Shown: in pieces, positions 15,910-25,415 of the stretch
How positions within the stretch are numbered: position 1 is the first letter of the stretch
Layout of the letters: each line of letters opens with the position of its first letter
DNA from: Thauera carbonicopians
GTDB taxonomy: Bacteria > Pseudomonadota > Gammaproteobacteria > Burkholderiales > Rhodocyclaceae
Length of the DNA: 64,000 nucleotides
Assembly: GCF_025699485.1 (NCBI RefSeq)
Contig: NZ_JANUXN010000009.1
Span: 62,001-126,000, forward strand
Direction of reading: 5' to 3'
Notes under the pieces: generated by a model
Seen by the model: the letters and a program-made list of their open reading frames with translations, nothing else
Database searches by the model: none
What the model was told of the DNA's origin: nothing
Made by a program: the position numbers and the translations under genes

Positions 15910-16676
15910 CAGTCCTTGCGTTCCATGAAGTGCCGCGCGTAGCGGTCGTCGACCTTGCTCATCGGCATCAGGATGGGCAGGTCGGCGGTGTTGAAGTCGG
16001 GGTCCCACGCCGGGGCGCCGCAGATCCACGCGCCGGCGCGCAGGTAGCCCTTGATCAGCGGCGGCGCTTCGGCGGTGAGGTCGGCGCGCAGTGCTGCCAA
16101 CGGCAGCGGGCAGCGCGGGAAGACGTGATATTCCGCCGGCGCCAGGTGCCGGTCGCGCAGGCGATTATACAGACTGGCCGCGGCGTGCCCGCCGTCGGCC
16201 ATGCTGATCGAGGCGCAGCCGACGAGGTAGTCGTAGCCGTTGTCCTTCATGTAGCGCGCCAGGCCGCCCCAGAGCAGGGCGATGACGGCGCCGCTGCGGT
16301 ATTCCGCGTCGATGCACGAGCGGCCGATCTCCACCAGGCGGGGGCGCAGGTGCTGCAGGCGGGTAAGGTCGAATTCGTTCTCGGAGTAGTAGCCGCCGAC
16401 CCTGCGCGCGGCGCTCGGCGACAGGATGCGGTAAGTGCCGACGATGCGGCCGGCGTCTTCGTCGCGGACGATGAGGTGTTCGCAGAAGGGGTCGTAGAGG
16501 TCGCGATCGACGCCGGGGCTGCGGGTGGCCAGGCGGGCTCCCATTTCGTCGGCGAAGACGCGGTAGCGCAGCTTCTGCGCTTCGAGGATCTCGGTTTCGC
16601 AACTGGCGAGGCCGACGTGGAGCCTGCGGCTCTTGCGGGCGGCGGCCTCCTGGCGTGGCTGGCGGTTCTCGAGCAT
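15909..16676 (-). CDS. olsB: L-ornithine N-alpha-acyltransferase OlsB-like GNAT protein
   Basis: A 255-residue acyl-ACP-dependent acyltransferase of the GNAT fold (autoinducer-synthase-like/hemolysin-like group). Family features are EILEAQKLRYRVFADEMGA, YDPFCEHLIVRDED, VGTYRILSP, VEIGRSCIDAEYRSG and MADGGHAAASLYNRLR. OlsB attaches a 3-hydroxyacyl chain to ornithine, the first step to ornithine lipids, which are phosphate-free membrane lipids. It is translationally coupled to the OlsA-like gene. Confidence 0.85.
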   Translation of the reverse strand: MLENRQPRQEAAARKSRRLHVGLASCETEILEAQKLRYRVFADEMGARLATRSPGVDRDLYDPFCEHLIVRDEDAGRIVGTYRILSPSAARRVGGYYSENEFDLTRLQHLRPRLVEIGRSCIDAEYRSGAVIALLWGGLARYMKDNGYDYLVGCASISMADGGHAAASLYNRLRDRHLAPAEYHVFPRCPLPLAALRADLTAEAPPLIKGYLRAGAWICGAPAWDPDFNTADLPILMPMSKVDDRYARHFMERKD

Positions 16677-16853
16677 GGTCTGGCTCCGTTCCGTTGGGAC
16701 GGATGCATTCTCGAAACTCCGTGTTGCGCTGCGGTGACGGGCGGGTTACGGCCGCATGACCGGGCACTGCCAGGGCAGGATGGAAGGCCGCGGGCGGGGA
16801 ATGGCGGCCTCGTATAATGACGGCCTTTTCCCTTCCTTGTCGGGCCATTCCCT

Positions 16854-17789
16854 ATGTCCATTCTCGTCTGCGGGTCGATCGCCTACGACTCGATCATGGT
16901 GTTCCCGGATCGTTTCAAGAACCACATCCTGCCCGAGCAGATCCACATCCTGAACGTGTCCTTCCTGGTACCCGACATGCGCCGGGAGTTCGGCGGCTGC
17001 GCCGGCAACATCGCCTATTCGCTGAAGCTGCTGGGCGGCGATCCGCTGATCATGGCGACGGTCGGCGAGGATGCCGCGCCTTACCGCTACCAGTTGCAGA
17101 AGCTCGGCTTGCGCCAGGATCACGTGCGCGAGGTGCCGGGCACCTTCACTGCGCAGTGCTTCATCACCACAGACCTGGACGACAACCAGATCACCGCCTT
17201 CCATCCGGGCGCGATGCTGCATTCGCATCTGAACGACGTCGGCGACGCCGAGGGGGTGAGGCTGGGCATCGTCTCGCCCGACGGACCCGAGGGCATGCTG
17301 CGCCATGCGCGGGGATTCGCCCGGCTCGGCGTGCCTTTCGTCTTCGATCCGGGCCAGGCTCTGCCCGTGCTCGGTAGCGAAGCGTTACTGGAATGCCTGC
17401 AACTGGCTCGCTACTGCACGGTCAATGACTACGAGGCCCGCCTGATGTGCGACAAGACCGGCCGTAGCGAGGCCGAACTGGCGGCGATGGTGGAAGGTTT
17501 CGTCGTCACGCTGGGTGCGGAGGGTTCGCGCATCCACCGCGGCGGCGAAGTGCAGAACCTGCCGGCGGTGGAGCCCGACGCGATCGTCGACCCCACCGGC
17601 TGCGGAGATGCCTACCGCGCCGGTTTGCTGTACGGACTCGCGAATGGCTGGGACATGCTGAAGGCGGGCCGCCTTGCCGCGGTGATGGGCGCATTCAAGA
17701 TCGCGCATCGCGGCGGACAGAATCACGTGCCGACGCGCGACGGCATCGCCGCGCGCTATCGGCAGGCATTCGGAGAAGATGCATGGTGA
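16854..17789 (+). CDS. PfkB-family carbohydrate/nucleoside kinase (adenosine kinase-like)
   Basis: A 311-residue ribokinase-fold enzyme. The N-terminus SILVCGSIAYDSIMVFPDRF and the GG-containing FGGCAGNIAYSLKLLGGDPL are substrate-site motifs. DPTGCGDAYRAGLLYGL is the PfkB signature with the catalytic Asp. The overall pattern resembles the bacterial adenosine kinase-like subgroup, but the substrate cannot be fixed from sequence. A TATAAT-like hexamer lies at 16813-16818. The end overlaps the next gene by 7 bases. Confidence 0.88.
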   Translation: MSILVCGSIAYDSIMVFPDRFKNHILPEQIHILNVSFLVPDMRREFGGCAGNIAYSLKLLGGDPLIMATVGEDAAPYRYQLQKLGLRQDHVREVPGTFTAQCFITTDLDDNQITAFHPGAMLHSHLNDVGDAEGVRLGIVSPDGPEGMLRHARGFARLGVPFVFDPGQALPVLGSEALLECLQLARYCTVNDYEARLMCDKTGRSEAELAAMVEGFVVTLGAEGSRIHRGGEVQNLPAVEPDAIVDPTGCGDAYRAGLLYGLANGWDMLKAGRLAAVMGAFKIAHRGGQNHVPTRDGIAARYRQAFGEDAW

Positions 17790-18256
17790 ATGGGAAGTCG
17801 ATGAATCTGCGTGCCGTCACCGCTGCGCTCGCCGCATTGCTGCTGCTGGGCGGCTGCGCCCAGGGGCTGGGCGGCGGGGCGTATTCGCGCACCGAGGCGC
17901 GGCGGGCGATGACCGTGCAGTTCGGCACTGTCGAGTCGGTGCGCGCGGTACAGCTCGAAGGCACCAAGACGCCGATCGGCTCGGTCGCCGGCGCCGCGGT
18001 CGGCGGCATTGCCGGCAGCTCGGTCGGCGGCGGCCGCGGTGCCGCTGCGGCAGCGGTCATCGGCGCAGTGGCCGGCGGCGTCGCCGGTGCCGCGATCGAG
18101 GAAGGCGCGACGCGGACGCGCGGTGTGGAAGTGACCGTGCGGCTCGACAACGGCCAGTTCCTGGCGGTCGTGCAGGCGGATGAAGGCGAGGCTTTCCGCG
18201 CGGGTGAGCGGGTACGCGTGCTGCGCGACGCCGGCACGGTGCGGGTGTCGCGCTAG
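17783..18256 (+). CDS. Glycine-zipper outer-membrane lipoprotein (SlyB-like)
   Basis: A 157-residue lipoprotein with signal and lipobox LLLLGGC. The central glycine zipper contains SVAGAAVGGIAGSSVGGGRG and AVAGGVAGAAIEEGATR, as in the SlyB/Pcp family. The C-terminal small beta domain reads VEVTVRLDNGQFLAVVQADE and ends VRVLRDAGTVRVSR. Such proteins help outer-membrane integrity. GGAGA precedes ATG 17783; a second in-frame ATG at 17801 (MNLRAV) is a possible start. Confidence 0.85.
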   Translation: MVNGKSMNLRAVTAALAALLLLGGCAQGLGGGAYSRTEARRAMTVQFGTVESVRAVQLEGTKTPIGSVAGAAVGGIAGSSVGGGRGAAAAAVIGAVAGGVAGAAIEEGATRTRGVEVTVRLDNGQFLAVVQADEGEAFRAGERVRVLRDAGTVRVSR

Positions 18257-18282
18257 GCGCCGGCTTCGATGCGGGCGGAGGA

Positions 18283-19671
18283 TCAGGGGTAGAACACACC
18301 GACCCGATAGCCCGTCGGGGCGAGATCGGGGGCGGCGAAAGCGATGCGGGAATTGACCGCGCGGCGGCTGGCGAAAGTGTCGCCATGCTGTGCGGGCGGA
18401 ATCCATTCGTGGGGAGCGAGCACGCGGCGCGCGACCGGCGTGTCGCGTGCGTCGGTCAGCGTCAGTTCAAAATGGGGCCACGCCTGTGCGTATTCGGCGC
18501 GGTTGCTGATCGTGGCATACAGGATGTACTGGCCGGGCTTGCCGGGTTCCGACTGTAGATCTGAGCTGTCGACGCTGATCAGTTCCACGTCGCGCGGAAA
18601 GGGGACCGTGCACTTGAGTGCGGCGCACGCCGTCTCCAGCAGCGGGCGCAGCCCCGGCAGATCACGCGCGATTTCCATGCGGTAGAGATAGACGCACTGC
18701 GCAGCCAGCAGGCCGCCGAGCAGGCCGACCGTCAGGCTGGCCAGGGCGCGCTGGCGCGAGCTGGCGGGTGCCTTGGGGCGGCCGTATTTCGCATCGAGCT
18801 GTTCGATGTCGATGTGGGCCGCTTCGGGGGCTTCTCTGGCAGCTGCCCGATGGGCGGGCTGAGGCGCGGCCGGCCTGAGCAGCGAGGTGTCGTCCTGCTC
18901 GCCGGTGCCTGTGTTCGCGGTTCCGGTGGTGTCCGAGGTCGGCGTGCTTGAGGCAGGGCGCTCAGCTTCAGGCCGCTCCGCATCGTCGGAAGCGGCGCCG
19001 ATATCGGCGCTGTCCCCAATGGCGTGTGAACCGGCGAAGCTGTCTTCCTGGCCGGGCTGCGAGAGGCTGGGCCGGGTATCGGGCGCCGCGTCGGCTGCTG
19101 CTCGCCGGCCGCTTCGAAGCACTTCGGGCAGTACTGGAGGCGCGTCTTCCGCTGTCGCCTCCTCCTCGGCCGTGTCCGAACCGCGGGGCATGGGGGCATG
19201 GGCAGGAAGTTCGTGCGGATCGTCGAGGACTGGATCTTCGGCGGCCGGCGCTGCTGCCGACTTTTCTTCCAGCACGATGAAGCCGGCGTCTTGCGGACGG
19301 CCGCCCCGCGGATGCTCATCCGCCGGGAGCCCGTCCTGAGGATCGGCCTCCTGAGGGGCGACCTCCTGGGGTTCTGCCTCTCGCGGCTCGGCAAGACCAT
19401 GAGCGGCCGAACCATGCGGGGCCTGATGCGGCTCGGGCTCCGGCGTGGCCTGATGCGGCCAAGCCCGGTATGAAGCGGGCGATGGTGCCGGATATGCGTC
19501 CTGCGTCACCCGGGCTGTGTGAGCGGTGCTGGAGGGCGGGACGATCTCGTGTTCGAGTGCGTTGAAGGGGTGGAAGCAATGGCCGCAGCGGACTTCGCCC
19601 TGGCGCGCGCGTAGTTGCTCCGGGCCGAGCCGGAACGTCGTCTGGCAGGCGGGGCAGCGTGTCAGCATCAT
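18283..19671 (-). CDS. Zinc-ribbon DUF3426 membrane protein
   Basis: A 462-residue protein with an N-terminal MJ0042-type zinc ribbon (CPACQTTF with CGHC, residues about 6-30). A long low-complexity linker follows, rich in Pro, Glu, Ala and Asp (about 45-290). Then come one transmembrane helix (LASLTVGLLGGLLAAQCVYL) and a periplasmic DUF3426 domain (TISNRAEYAQAWPHFELTLTD, VLAPHEWIPP). It directly follows prmA with a stop/start overlap, a common arrangement in betaproteobacteria. Its function is unknown. Confidence 0.85.
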   Translation of the reverse strand: MMLTRCPACQTTFRLGPEQLRARQGEVRCGHCFHPFNALEHEIVPPSSTAHTARVTQDAYPAPSPASYRAWPHQATPEPEPHQAPHGSAAHGLAEPREAEPQEVAPQEADPQDGLPADEHPRGGRPQDAGFIVLEEKSAAAPAAEDPVLDDPHELPAHAPMPRGSDTAEEEATAEDAPPVLPEVLRSGRRAAADAAPDTRPSLSQPGQEDSFAGSHAIGDSADIGAASDDAERPEAERPASSTPTSDTTGTANTGTGEQDDTSLLRPAAPQPAHRAAAREAPEAAHIDIEQLDAKYGRPKAPASSRQRALASLTVGLLGGLLAAQCVYLYRMEIARDLPGLRPLLETACAALKCTVPFPRDVELISVDSSDLQSEPGKPGQYILYATISNRAEYAQAWPHFELTLTDARDTPVARRVLAPHEWIPPAQHGDTFASRRAVNSRIAFAAPDLAPTGYRVGVFYP

Positions 19672-20570
19672 GCTGCGGAGCGTTGCCCCTCCAGCCGGAT
19701 CCAGCCGTCGTGCGTCGCACCGACCTGCAGCGCGATGAACGGCGCCCAGGCTTCGATGACCTGGCCGGCCTGGGTTTCGAGCACGCCGGACAGGGCCACG
19801 CGGCCGCCCGGCGCGACGCGCGCGGCGATGGCGGGGGCAAGCACGCACAGCGGGTTGGTCAGGATGTTGGCGACGACGAGGTCGAAGGTGTCGCCCAGCG
19901 GCACGCCGGAGTGCTGCAGGCGGATTGCCACGGCGTTGCGCTCGGCATTGTCGCGCGCGGCGTCGACGGCCTTGTCGTCGATGTCGATGCCCAGCACTTC
20001 GGCCGCGCCCAGCTTGGCGGCGGCGATGGCGAGGATGCCGGAGCCGCAGCCGTAGTCGAGCAGGCTGCAGCCGGGGGTGACGGCGTCGCACAGCCATTCC
20101 AGGCACAGCCGGGTGGTCGGGTGCGAGCCGGTGCCGAAGGCCATGCCGGGGTCGAGCTCGATGTTGATCGCGCCGCCGTCCGGCGCCTGGTGCCACGAGG
20201 GCACGATCCACAGCCGCTCGGTGATGCGGATGGGGTCGAACTGGCTCTGCGTGAGCTGGACCCAGTTCTGCTCGGCGACTTCCTCGACGGTGTACGGCGG
20301 GACGCCGTCCAGCCCCGCGGCCTGCGCGGCTTCGGCCAGCAGCGACTCGAGCGCGTCGCCGCCGGTGCTGCCGTCGATCAGCGCGATCACCCGGCTGTGG
20401 TCCCACAGCGCGGTCGGCAGGTGGCCCGGCTCGCCGAACTGCGGCGTTTCCGCGTCGGTGCCGGCGTCGGCGTCCTCGATGGATACCGACAGCGCGCCGG
20501 CCTCCATCAGGGCGTCGGACAGGGCCTCGGCGCGGGCGGCGTCAGCCTGCAGGGTGACCGAGATCCACAT
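19668..20570 (-). CDS. prmA: Ribosomal protein L11 methyltransferase
   Basis: A 300-residue SAM-dependent methyltransferase. An N-terminal L11-recognition domain (MWISVTLQADAARAEALSDA) is followed by PGMAFGTGSHPTTRLCLEWL. The class I SAM-binding site LLDYGCGSGILAIAAAKLGA and the catalytic NIL block DLVVANILTNPL come next. It trimethylates ribosomal protein L11. It lies 4 bases downstream of accC, in the same operon direction. Confidence 0.97.
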   Translation of the reverse strand: MWISVTLQADAARAEALSDALMEAGALSVSIEDADAGTDAETPQFGEPGHLPTALWDHSRVIALIDGSTGGDALESLLAEAAQAAGLDGVPPYTVEEVAEQNWVQLTQSQFDPIRITERLWIVPSWHQAPDGGAINIELDPGMAFGTGSHPTTRLCLEWLCDAVTPGCSLLDYGCGSGILAIAAAKLGAAEVLGIDIDDKAVDAARDNAERNAVAIRLQHSGVPLGDTFDLVVANILTNPLCVLAPAIAARVAPGGRVALSGVLETQAGQVIEAWAPFIALQVGATHDGWIRLEGQRSAA

Positions 20571-20574
20571 CGGC

Positions 20575-21933
20575 TCAGCTCTTCACTTCGTTGCGGTAGG
20601 CCAGCTTGTGTTCCAGGTAGTGGATGCTGGTGCCGCCTTCGATGAAGCGCGGGTCGAGCATCAGGGTCTGGTGCAGCGGCACGTTGGTCTTGATGCCTTC
20701 GACCATCATCTCGGACAGGGCGATGCGCATGCGGCGGATGGCCTGGTCGCGGGTGTCGCCGTAGGCGATCAGCTTGCCGATCATCGAGTCGTAGTGCGGC
20801 GGCACGGTGTAGCCGTTATAGACGTGCGAATCGACGCGGATGCCGGGGCCGCCGGGCGTATGCCAGTTGGTGATGCGGCCGGGCGAGGGGGTGAACTTGA
20901 ACGGGTCCTCGGCGTTGATGCGGCATTCGATGGCGTGGCCGCGGAAGCTGATGTCGCGCTGGCCGAACCACAGCTTCTCGCCGGCGGCGACGCGGATCTG
21001 TGCCTGCACCAGGTCGATGCCGGTGATGTATTCGGTGACCGGGTGCTCGACCTGCAGGCGGGTGTTCATCTCGATGAAGTAGAACTCGCCGTTCTCGTAC
21101 AGGAATTCGAAGGTGCCGGCGCCGCGGTAGCCGATCTTGCGGCAGGCTTCGGCGCAGCGTTCGCCGATCTTGGCGATCAGCTTGCGGTCGATGCCGGGCG
21201 CGGGCGCTTCCTCGATGACCTTCTGGTGGCGGCGCTGCATCGAGCAGTCGCGCTCGCCCAGATAGACGGCGTTGCCGTGCTGGTCGGCGAGGATCTGGAT
21301 TTCGACGTGGCGCGGATTCTCGAGGTACTTCTCCATGTACACCACCGGGTTGCCGAAAGCTGCCTGGGCTTCGGCGCGGGTGGTGGTGACGGCGTTGAGC
21401 AGCGCGGCTTCGGTATGCACCACGCGCATGCCGCGCCCGCCGCCGCCACCGGCGGCCTTGATGATGATCGGATAGCCGATGGCGCGCGCGATCCTGATGA
21501 TTTCCTTCGGCTCTTCGGGCAGCGCACCGTCGGAGCCGGGCACGCAGGGTACGCCGGCGGCTTTCATCGCGTCCTTGGCGGAGACCTTGTCGCCCATCAG
21601 GCGAATGGTCTCGGGGCGCGGGCCGATGAAGACGAAACCCGACTGCTCGACGCGCTCGGCGAAGTCGGCGTTCTCGGACAGGAAGCCGTAGCCGGGGTGG
21701 ATGGCCTCGGCATCGGTGACTTCGGCGGCCGAGATGATCGCCGGCACGTTGAGGTAGCTCAGCGTGGATGAGGCGGGACCGATGCAGACCGATTCGTCGG
21801 CGAGGCGGACGTACTTGGCTTCGGTGTCGGCCTCGGAATGCACCGCGACCGTCTTGATGCCCAGTTCGCGGCAGGCGCGCAGGATGCGGAGGGCGATCTC
21901 TCCGCGGTTGGCGATGAGGATCTTCTCGAACAT
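20575..21933 (-). CDS. accC: Biotin carboxylase subunit of acetyl-CoA carboxylase
   Basis: A 452-residue biotin carboxylase, close to the 449 of E. coli. It starts [20 protein letters not shown]. The ATP-grasp glycine loop is [14 protein letters not shown]. Catalytic blocks include [20 protein letters not shown] with the metal ligands and [14 protein letters not shown]. It carboxylates biotin on AccB, the first step of fatty-acid synthesis. It follows accB after 7 bases, the standard accBC pair. Confidence 0.98.
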   Translation of the reverse strand: MFEKILIANRGEIALRILRACRELGIKTVAVHSEADTEAKYVRLADESVCIGPASSTLSYLNVPAIISAAEVTDAEAIHPGYGFLSENADFAERVEQSGFVFIGPRPETIRLMGDKVSAKDAMKAAGVPCVPGSDGALPEEPKEIIRIARAIGYPIIIKAAGGGGGRGMRVVHTEAALLNAVTTTRAEAQAAFGNPVVYMEKYLENPRHVEIQILADQHGNAVYLGERDCSMQRRHQKVIEEAPAPGIDRKLIAKIGERCAEACRKIGYRGAGTFEFLYENGEFYFIEMNTRLQVEHPVTEYITGIDLVQAQIRVAAGEKLWFGQRDISFRGHAIECRINAEDPFKFTPSPGRITNWHTPGGPGIRVDSHVYNGYTVPPHYDSMIGKLIAYGDTRDQAIRRMRIALSEMMVEGIKTNVPLHQTLMLDPRFIEGGTSIHYLEHKLAYRNEVKS

Positions 21934-21940
21934 GGCGCGA

Positions 21941-22396
21941 TCAGCCGATGACGAAGAGCGGTTGGCCGTATTCGACCGGCTGGCCATTCTCGACCAGGAT
22001 GGCCTTGACCACGCCGGAGAACTCCGACTCGATCTCGTTCATCAGCTTCATCGCTTCGATGATGCACAGGCGGTCGCCTTCGGCGACGGTCTGGCCGATG
22101 TCGACCAGGGGCTTGGCACCGGGCGCCGAGGCGCGGTAGAAGGTGCCGACCATCGGCGACTTGACGATGTCGCCTTCGGGCAGCGCGTCCGCTGCGGCTT
22201 CGGCCGCTGCCGGCGCAGGGGCCGCGGCGACCGGCGCCGGTGCGGCAACCGGGGCGGGGGCGACGTAGGTGGCCGGCGCGGCCACGCCCATGTGTTTGGC
22301 GATGCGGACCTTCTCCTCGCCTTCGGTGACTTCCAGCTCGGAAATTCCGGACTCCTGGACGAGGTCGATGAGTTTCTTCAGCTTGCGCAGATCCAT
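21941..22396 (-). CDS. accB: Biotin carboxyl carrier protein of acetyl-CoA carboxylase
   Basis: A 151-residue BCCP. The N-terminal helix reads [20 protein letters not shown]. An Ala/Pro-rich linker covers about residues 45-75. The C-terminal biotinyl domain carries [10 protein letters not shown], whose Lys is biotinylated. GGAGAAATAG precedes the ATG at 22396. accB and accC form one transcription unit with prmA and the DUF3426 gene behind them. Confidence 0.98.
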   Translation of the reverse strand: MDLRKLKKLIDLVQESGISELEVTEGEEKVRIAKHMGVAAPATYVAPAPVAAPAPVAAAPAPAAAEAAADALPEGDIVKSPMVGTFYRASAPGAKPLVDIGQTVAEGDRLCIIEAMKLMNEIESEFSGVVKAILVENGQPVEYGQPLFVIG

Positions 22397-22783
22397 GCTA
22401 TTTCTCCATGCTTGACGATGCCGCCCCGCGGGCGGTGCTCGTCGGCGTCAATGTTCTCGTTCCCGCAGGCATGCGCGGGCCGCTGGGCCGGCAGGCTGCG
22501 GTGCTTCGATGGGGCGAGGATGGTGCAAGGGCGCGCCTTGCGAATGTGGTGGCGCAGCGGACGGACGGGCCGCAGGCGGACGGGCAGAGGGGCCTGGCCG
22601 GTACGGCAAAACGGGGCCGCAGCGGCCGCTCAGACGCTTTGGAAAGTGGTGCAGCGGGTGCTTGCAGACAGTCGCCTGCGGGACCGCGAAGTGCCGTGGG
22701 GCCGCGTTTTCTGCGCTTCATGACGGCAAGTTTGCAGCAAATCGATGCAAATTGTCCACATCGACGTTGGCCCGGCCGCTGTC
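22397..22783 (-). other. 387-bp intergenic region upstream of accB
   Basis: No convincing gene. The aroQ gene often found upstream of accB is not present here, and neither strand gives a frame resembling a known protein. It most likely holds the accB promoter and a long leader. I see no clear -35/-10 pair or strong terminator. Confidence 0.5.
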
Positions 22784-23329
22784 TCAGGATGGCAGCAGTG
22801 CGCGGATTCTGCTCTCGAGTTCGTCCCGTTTCAAGGTGCCCAGCTTGATGTGGCGGGCCTTGCCGTCGCGATCGATGATGATGGTGAAGGGCAGCGCACG
22901 GGCAGTGTTGCCGAAGTCCTTCGCCAGGCTGAGGGTTTCGGGGCCGGCGATCAGCAGCGGATAGGGGACGTCGAATTCCTCACCGAAGGCGCGAACCTTG
23001 TCGAGGCTGTCGATGCTGATGCCGACGAACTGGACCGGCCGGCCGGCAAACGCCTGGCTGGCGGCGGCGAAGTCCGGAATCTCCTCGCGGCAGGGCGGAC
23101 ACCATGTCGCCCAGAAATTGGCGACGACGACCTTGCCGCGCCACTGCTCCAGCGCCTGCGGCCGTTCTTCGGTGTCCGGCAGCGTGAGCGCGAACAGGGC
23201 ATCGATCGCCGCGTCGGGCACGACATGGGTCTGGCCGGCGGGGGAGGCGCCGCGATTGGCGAAGTAGCCGGCGACGCCGGCGAGGATGGCGACGGCGAGG
23301 ATCAGCAGGGTCTGGAAAGTGCGGCTCAT
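22784..23329 (-). CDS. TlpA/ResA-like thiol-disulfide oxidoreductase
   Basis: A 181-residue membrane-anchored thioredoxin-fold protein. One N-terminal helix covers about residues 6-24. A periplasmic domain with GKVVVANFWATWCPPCREEI carries the WCPPC redox motif. The cis-Pro region follows in ARALPFTIIIDRDGKARH. Such proteins reduce periplasmic disulfides, for example in cytochrome c maturation. The partner is unknown here. It lies 11 bases after the preceding gene. Confidence 0.9.
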   Translation of the reverse strand: MSRTFQTLLILAVAILAGVAGYFANRGASPAGQTHVVPDAAIDALFALTLPDTEERPQALEQWRGKVVVANFWATWCPPCREEIPDFAAASQAFAGRPVQFVGISIDSLDKVRAFGEEFDVPYPLLIAGPETLSLAKDFGNTARALPFTIIIDRDGKARHIKLGTLKRDELESRIRALLPS

Positions 23330-23340
23330 CGGCGTGTCCT

Positions 23341-23952
23341 TCAGGCGTCCGCGGCGGGAGAGGCGCCCTCGTCCTCGGCTTCGAGCAGGGCTTCGACCTG
23401 GGCCAGCCGCGCCCGTTCCTGGCCGCGCCGGCCGTTGCGTTCGGCGCCGGCCGGGTAGATCGACAGCCGCACCGGGACTTCGTCCCAGTCGAAGCTCAGT
23501 ATCGCTTCAGGGCTGTTCGGCGCCGGGCGGCGCGGTTCGCGGTGCTCGTAGTGGAAGTCCTGGTTGAGGAAGAAGATCTCGACTTCCTTGGCGCTTTCGG
23601 GGAAGAGTTCGATCTCCAGTTCGGAATAGCGCCCTGCGGTGCCGTCCAGCGCGCCGCCGGTCAGATAGGGGCGGAAATCGGCCAGCAGGCGCATGACCTC
23701 GACCGCGGCGCTGCGCATTTCATGCAGGCGCTCGGGCTGCTCCTCGTCCTGGTACAGCGCCTGCCAGGCACGCAGTTCGGCCTCGATCTCGGCATTGGTC
23801 GGCAGGGCGTCGGAGTCGGCGCCGCCGAGCTGCTTGGCTGCCTTGCGCTTGGCGAAGCCGAAGTCGCTGATGCCGTCTTCGGCCATCATGCGGGCTGCCA
23901 GCGCGGCGATCTCGCGCCGCAGGGTGCCGTTGGGGGTCGCGTGTGAGTGCAT
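23341..23952 (-). CDS. Conserved hypothetical protein divergent from mpl
   Basis: A 203-residue soluble protein with no recognised catalytic motif. The N-terminal region contains MMAEDGISDFGFAKRKAAKQ, a segment also seen in some uncharacterised nucleotidyltransferase-associated proteins. The middle and C-terminal parts are acidic (YSELEIELFPESAKEVEIFF). Homologues commonly sit beside mpl in betaproteobacteria and are sometimes mislabelled as UDP-N-acetylmuramate-alanine ligase. It is probably co-transcribed with the TlpA-like gene. Confidence 0.7.
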   Translation of the reverse strand: MHSHATPNGTLRREIAALAARMMAEDGISDFGFAKRKAAKQLGGADSDALPTNAEIEAELRAWQALYQDEEQPERLHEMRSAAVEVMRLLADFRPYLTGGALDGTAGRYSELEIELFPESAKEVEIFFLNQDFHYEHREPRRPAPNSPEAILSFDWDEVPVRLSIYPAGAERNGRRGQERARLAQVEALLEAEDEGASPAADA

Positions 23953-24032
23953 GATGGGGGTCGGGTAGAATGCGGGCCCATTCTACACGGGCCGGTTTCA
24001 TCCGGATGACGGCCTCCCGGAGCTTCTTCGTC

Positions 24033-25385
24033 ATGCACATCCACATCCTCGGCATCTGCGGCACTTTCATGGGCGGCGTGGCGCTGCTCGCGCGCGCGGC
24101 CGGCCACGTCGTCACCGGCTGCGATGCCAACGTCTATCCGCCGATGAGCACCCAGCTCGAAGAGCAGGGCATCCGCCTGGTCGAAGGCTACGATGCTGCG
24201 CAGCTCGATCTGGCGCCGGACGTGTTCGTCGTCGGCAATGCGGTGTCGCGCGGCAACCCCCTGCTCGAAGCGATCCTGGATCGCGGCCTGCTCTATGTGT
24301 CGGGGCCGCAGTGGCTGGCCGAGCACGTGCTGGCGGGGCGCTGGGTGCTGGCGGTGGCGGGCACCCACGGCAAGACCACGACGACCTCGCTGCTGGCCTG
24401 GATGCTGGAGGATGCCGGCCTGAACCCCGGCTTCCTGGTCGGCGGCGTGCCGCAGAACTTCGGCGTGTCGGCGCGGCTGACCGAGTCGCCGTTCTTCGTC
24501 ATCGAGGCCGACGAGTACGACACCGCCTTCTGCGACAAGCGCTCGAAGTTCGTCCATTACCGGCCGCGCACCGCGATCCTGAACAACCTCGAATTCGACC
24601 ATGCCGATATCTTTGCCGACCTGGCGGCGATCGAGACGCAGTTCCACCACCTGGTGCGTACGATCCCGGCCAGCGGCAGGGTGATCGCCAACGGCCGTGA
24701 GGACAGCCTGAGGCGGGTGATCGAGCGCGGCTGCTGGTCCGAGCTGGAATGGTTCAACGACGCCGCGCAATGGCAGGCCGACGCGGGTATGTCGGAGGCC
24801 GAGGCAGTGTTCAGCCTGGGCGGCAAGGAACTGGGCCGGGCGGAGATGCCGCTGGCGGGCAGCCACAACCGCGAGAACGCGCTGGCGGCGATCGCGGCGG
24901 CGCGCCACGTCGGCGTCACGCCGGCGCAGGCGATCGCCAGCCTGGCGCGCTTCGGCGGCATCAAGCGCAGGCTGGAGCTGCGCGGCACGGAACGAGGGGT
25001 CCGTGTCTATGACGATTTCGCCCACCACCCGACGGCGATCGCGCTGACCGTGGGCGGCCTGCGGCGGCGGGAGCCGCAGGGGCGCATCCTGGCGGTGCTG
25101 GAACCGCGCTCGAACACGATGAAGCTGGGCGTGATGAAGGCGCAACTGCCGGCCAGCCTGGCCGAGGCCGACGCGGTGTTCTGCTATGCGGGCGATCTGG
25201 GCTGGGATGCGGCGGCGGCGCTGTCGCCGCTGGGCGAGCGGGCGCGGGTGCATGAATCGCTGGATCGCCTGGTGGCGGACGTGGCTGCGGCCGCTCGGCC
25301 GGGCGATCACGTGCTGGTGATGAGCAACGGCGGCTTTGGCGGCGTGCACCAGAAACTGCTGGATGCGCTTGCCGCCGCTGCCTGA
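24033..25385 (+). CDS. mpl: UDP-N-acetylmuramate:tripeptide ligase Mpl
   Basis: A 450-residue Mur-ligase-family enzyme. It starts MHIHILGICGTFMGGVALLA, the Mpl form of the Mur N-terminus. The ATP loop is [18 protein letters not shown]. The substrate and metal blocks are VIEADEYDTAFCDKRSKFVH and LNNLEFDHADIF, followed by YDDFAHHPTAI. Mpl reuses cell-wall tripeptide (L-Ala-gamma-D-Glu-meso-DAP) during peptidoglycan recycling. ATG 24033 is supported by the family N-terminus; an upstream ATG at 24006 is less likely. Confidence 0.96.
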   Translation: MHIHILGICGTFMGGVALLARAAGHVVTGCDANVYPPMSTQLEEQGIRLVEGYDAAQLDLAPDVFVVGNAVSRGNPLLEAILDRGLLYVSGPQWLAEHVLAGRWVLAVAGTHGKTTTTSLLAWMLEDAGLNPGFLVGGVPQNFGVSARLTESPFFVIEADEYDTAFCDKRSKFVHYRPRTAILNNLEFDHADIFADLAAIETQFHHLVRTIPASGRVIANGREDSLRRVIERGCWSELEWFNDAAQWQADAGMSEAEAVFSLGGKELGRAEMPLAGSHNRENALAAIAAARHVGVTPAQAIASLARFGGIKRRLELRGTERGVRVYDDFAHHPTAIALTVGGLRRREPQGRILAVLEPRSNTMKLGVMKAQLPASLAEADAVFCYAGDLGWDAAAALSPLGERARVHESLDRLVADVAAAARPGDHVLVMSNGGFGGVHQKLLDALAAAA

Positions 25386-25415
25386 AGGAACTGTCCGCGG
25401 GGTTGCCCGGAGGGC

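Noticed and set aside
17783-18256. Glycine-zipper lipoprotein as part of a secretion system
   Set aside because: Its sequence is ordinary SlyB/Pcp type and its neighbours are housekeeping genes.
22600-22640. GC-rich inverted repeat near 22610 as an accB leader attenuator
   Set aside because: The stem is short and simple GC sequence, with no T run or leader peptide.
22397-22783. A missing or decayed aroQ upstream of accB
   Set aside because: I looked for the GPNLNLLGxREP pattern in all frames and found none, so there is no evidence of a remnant.
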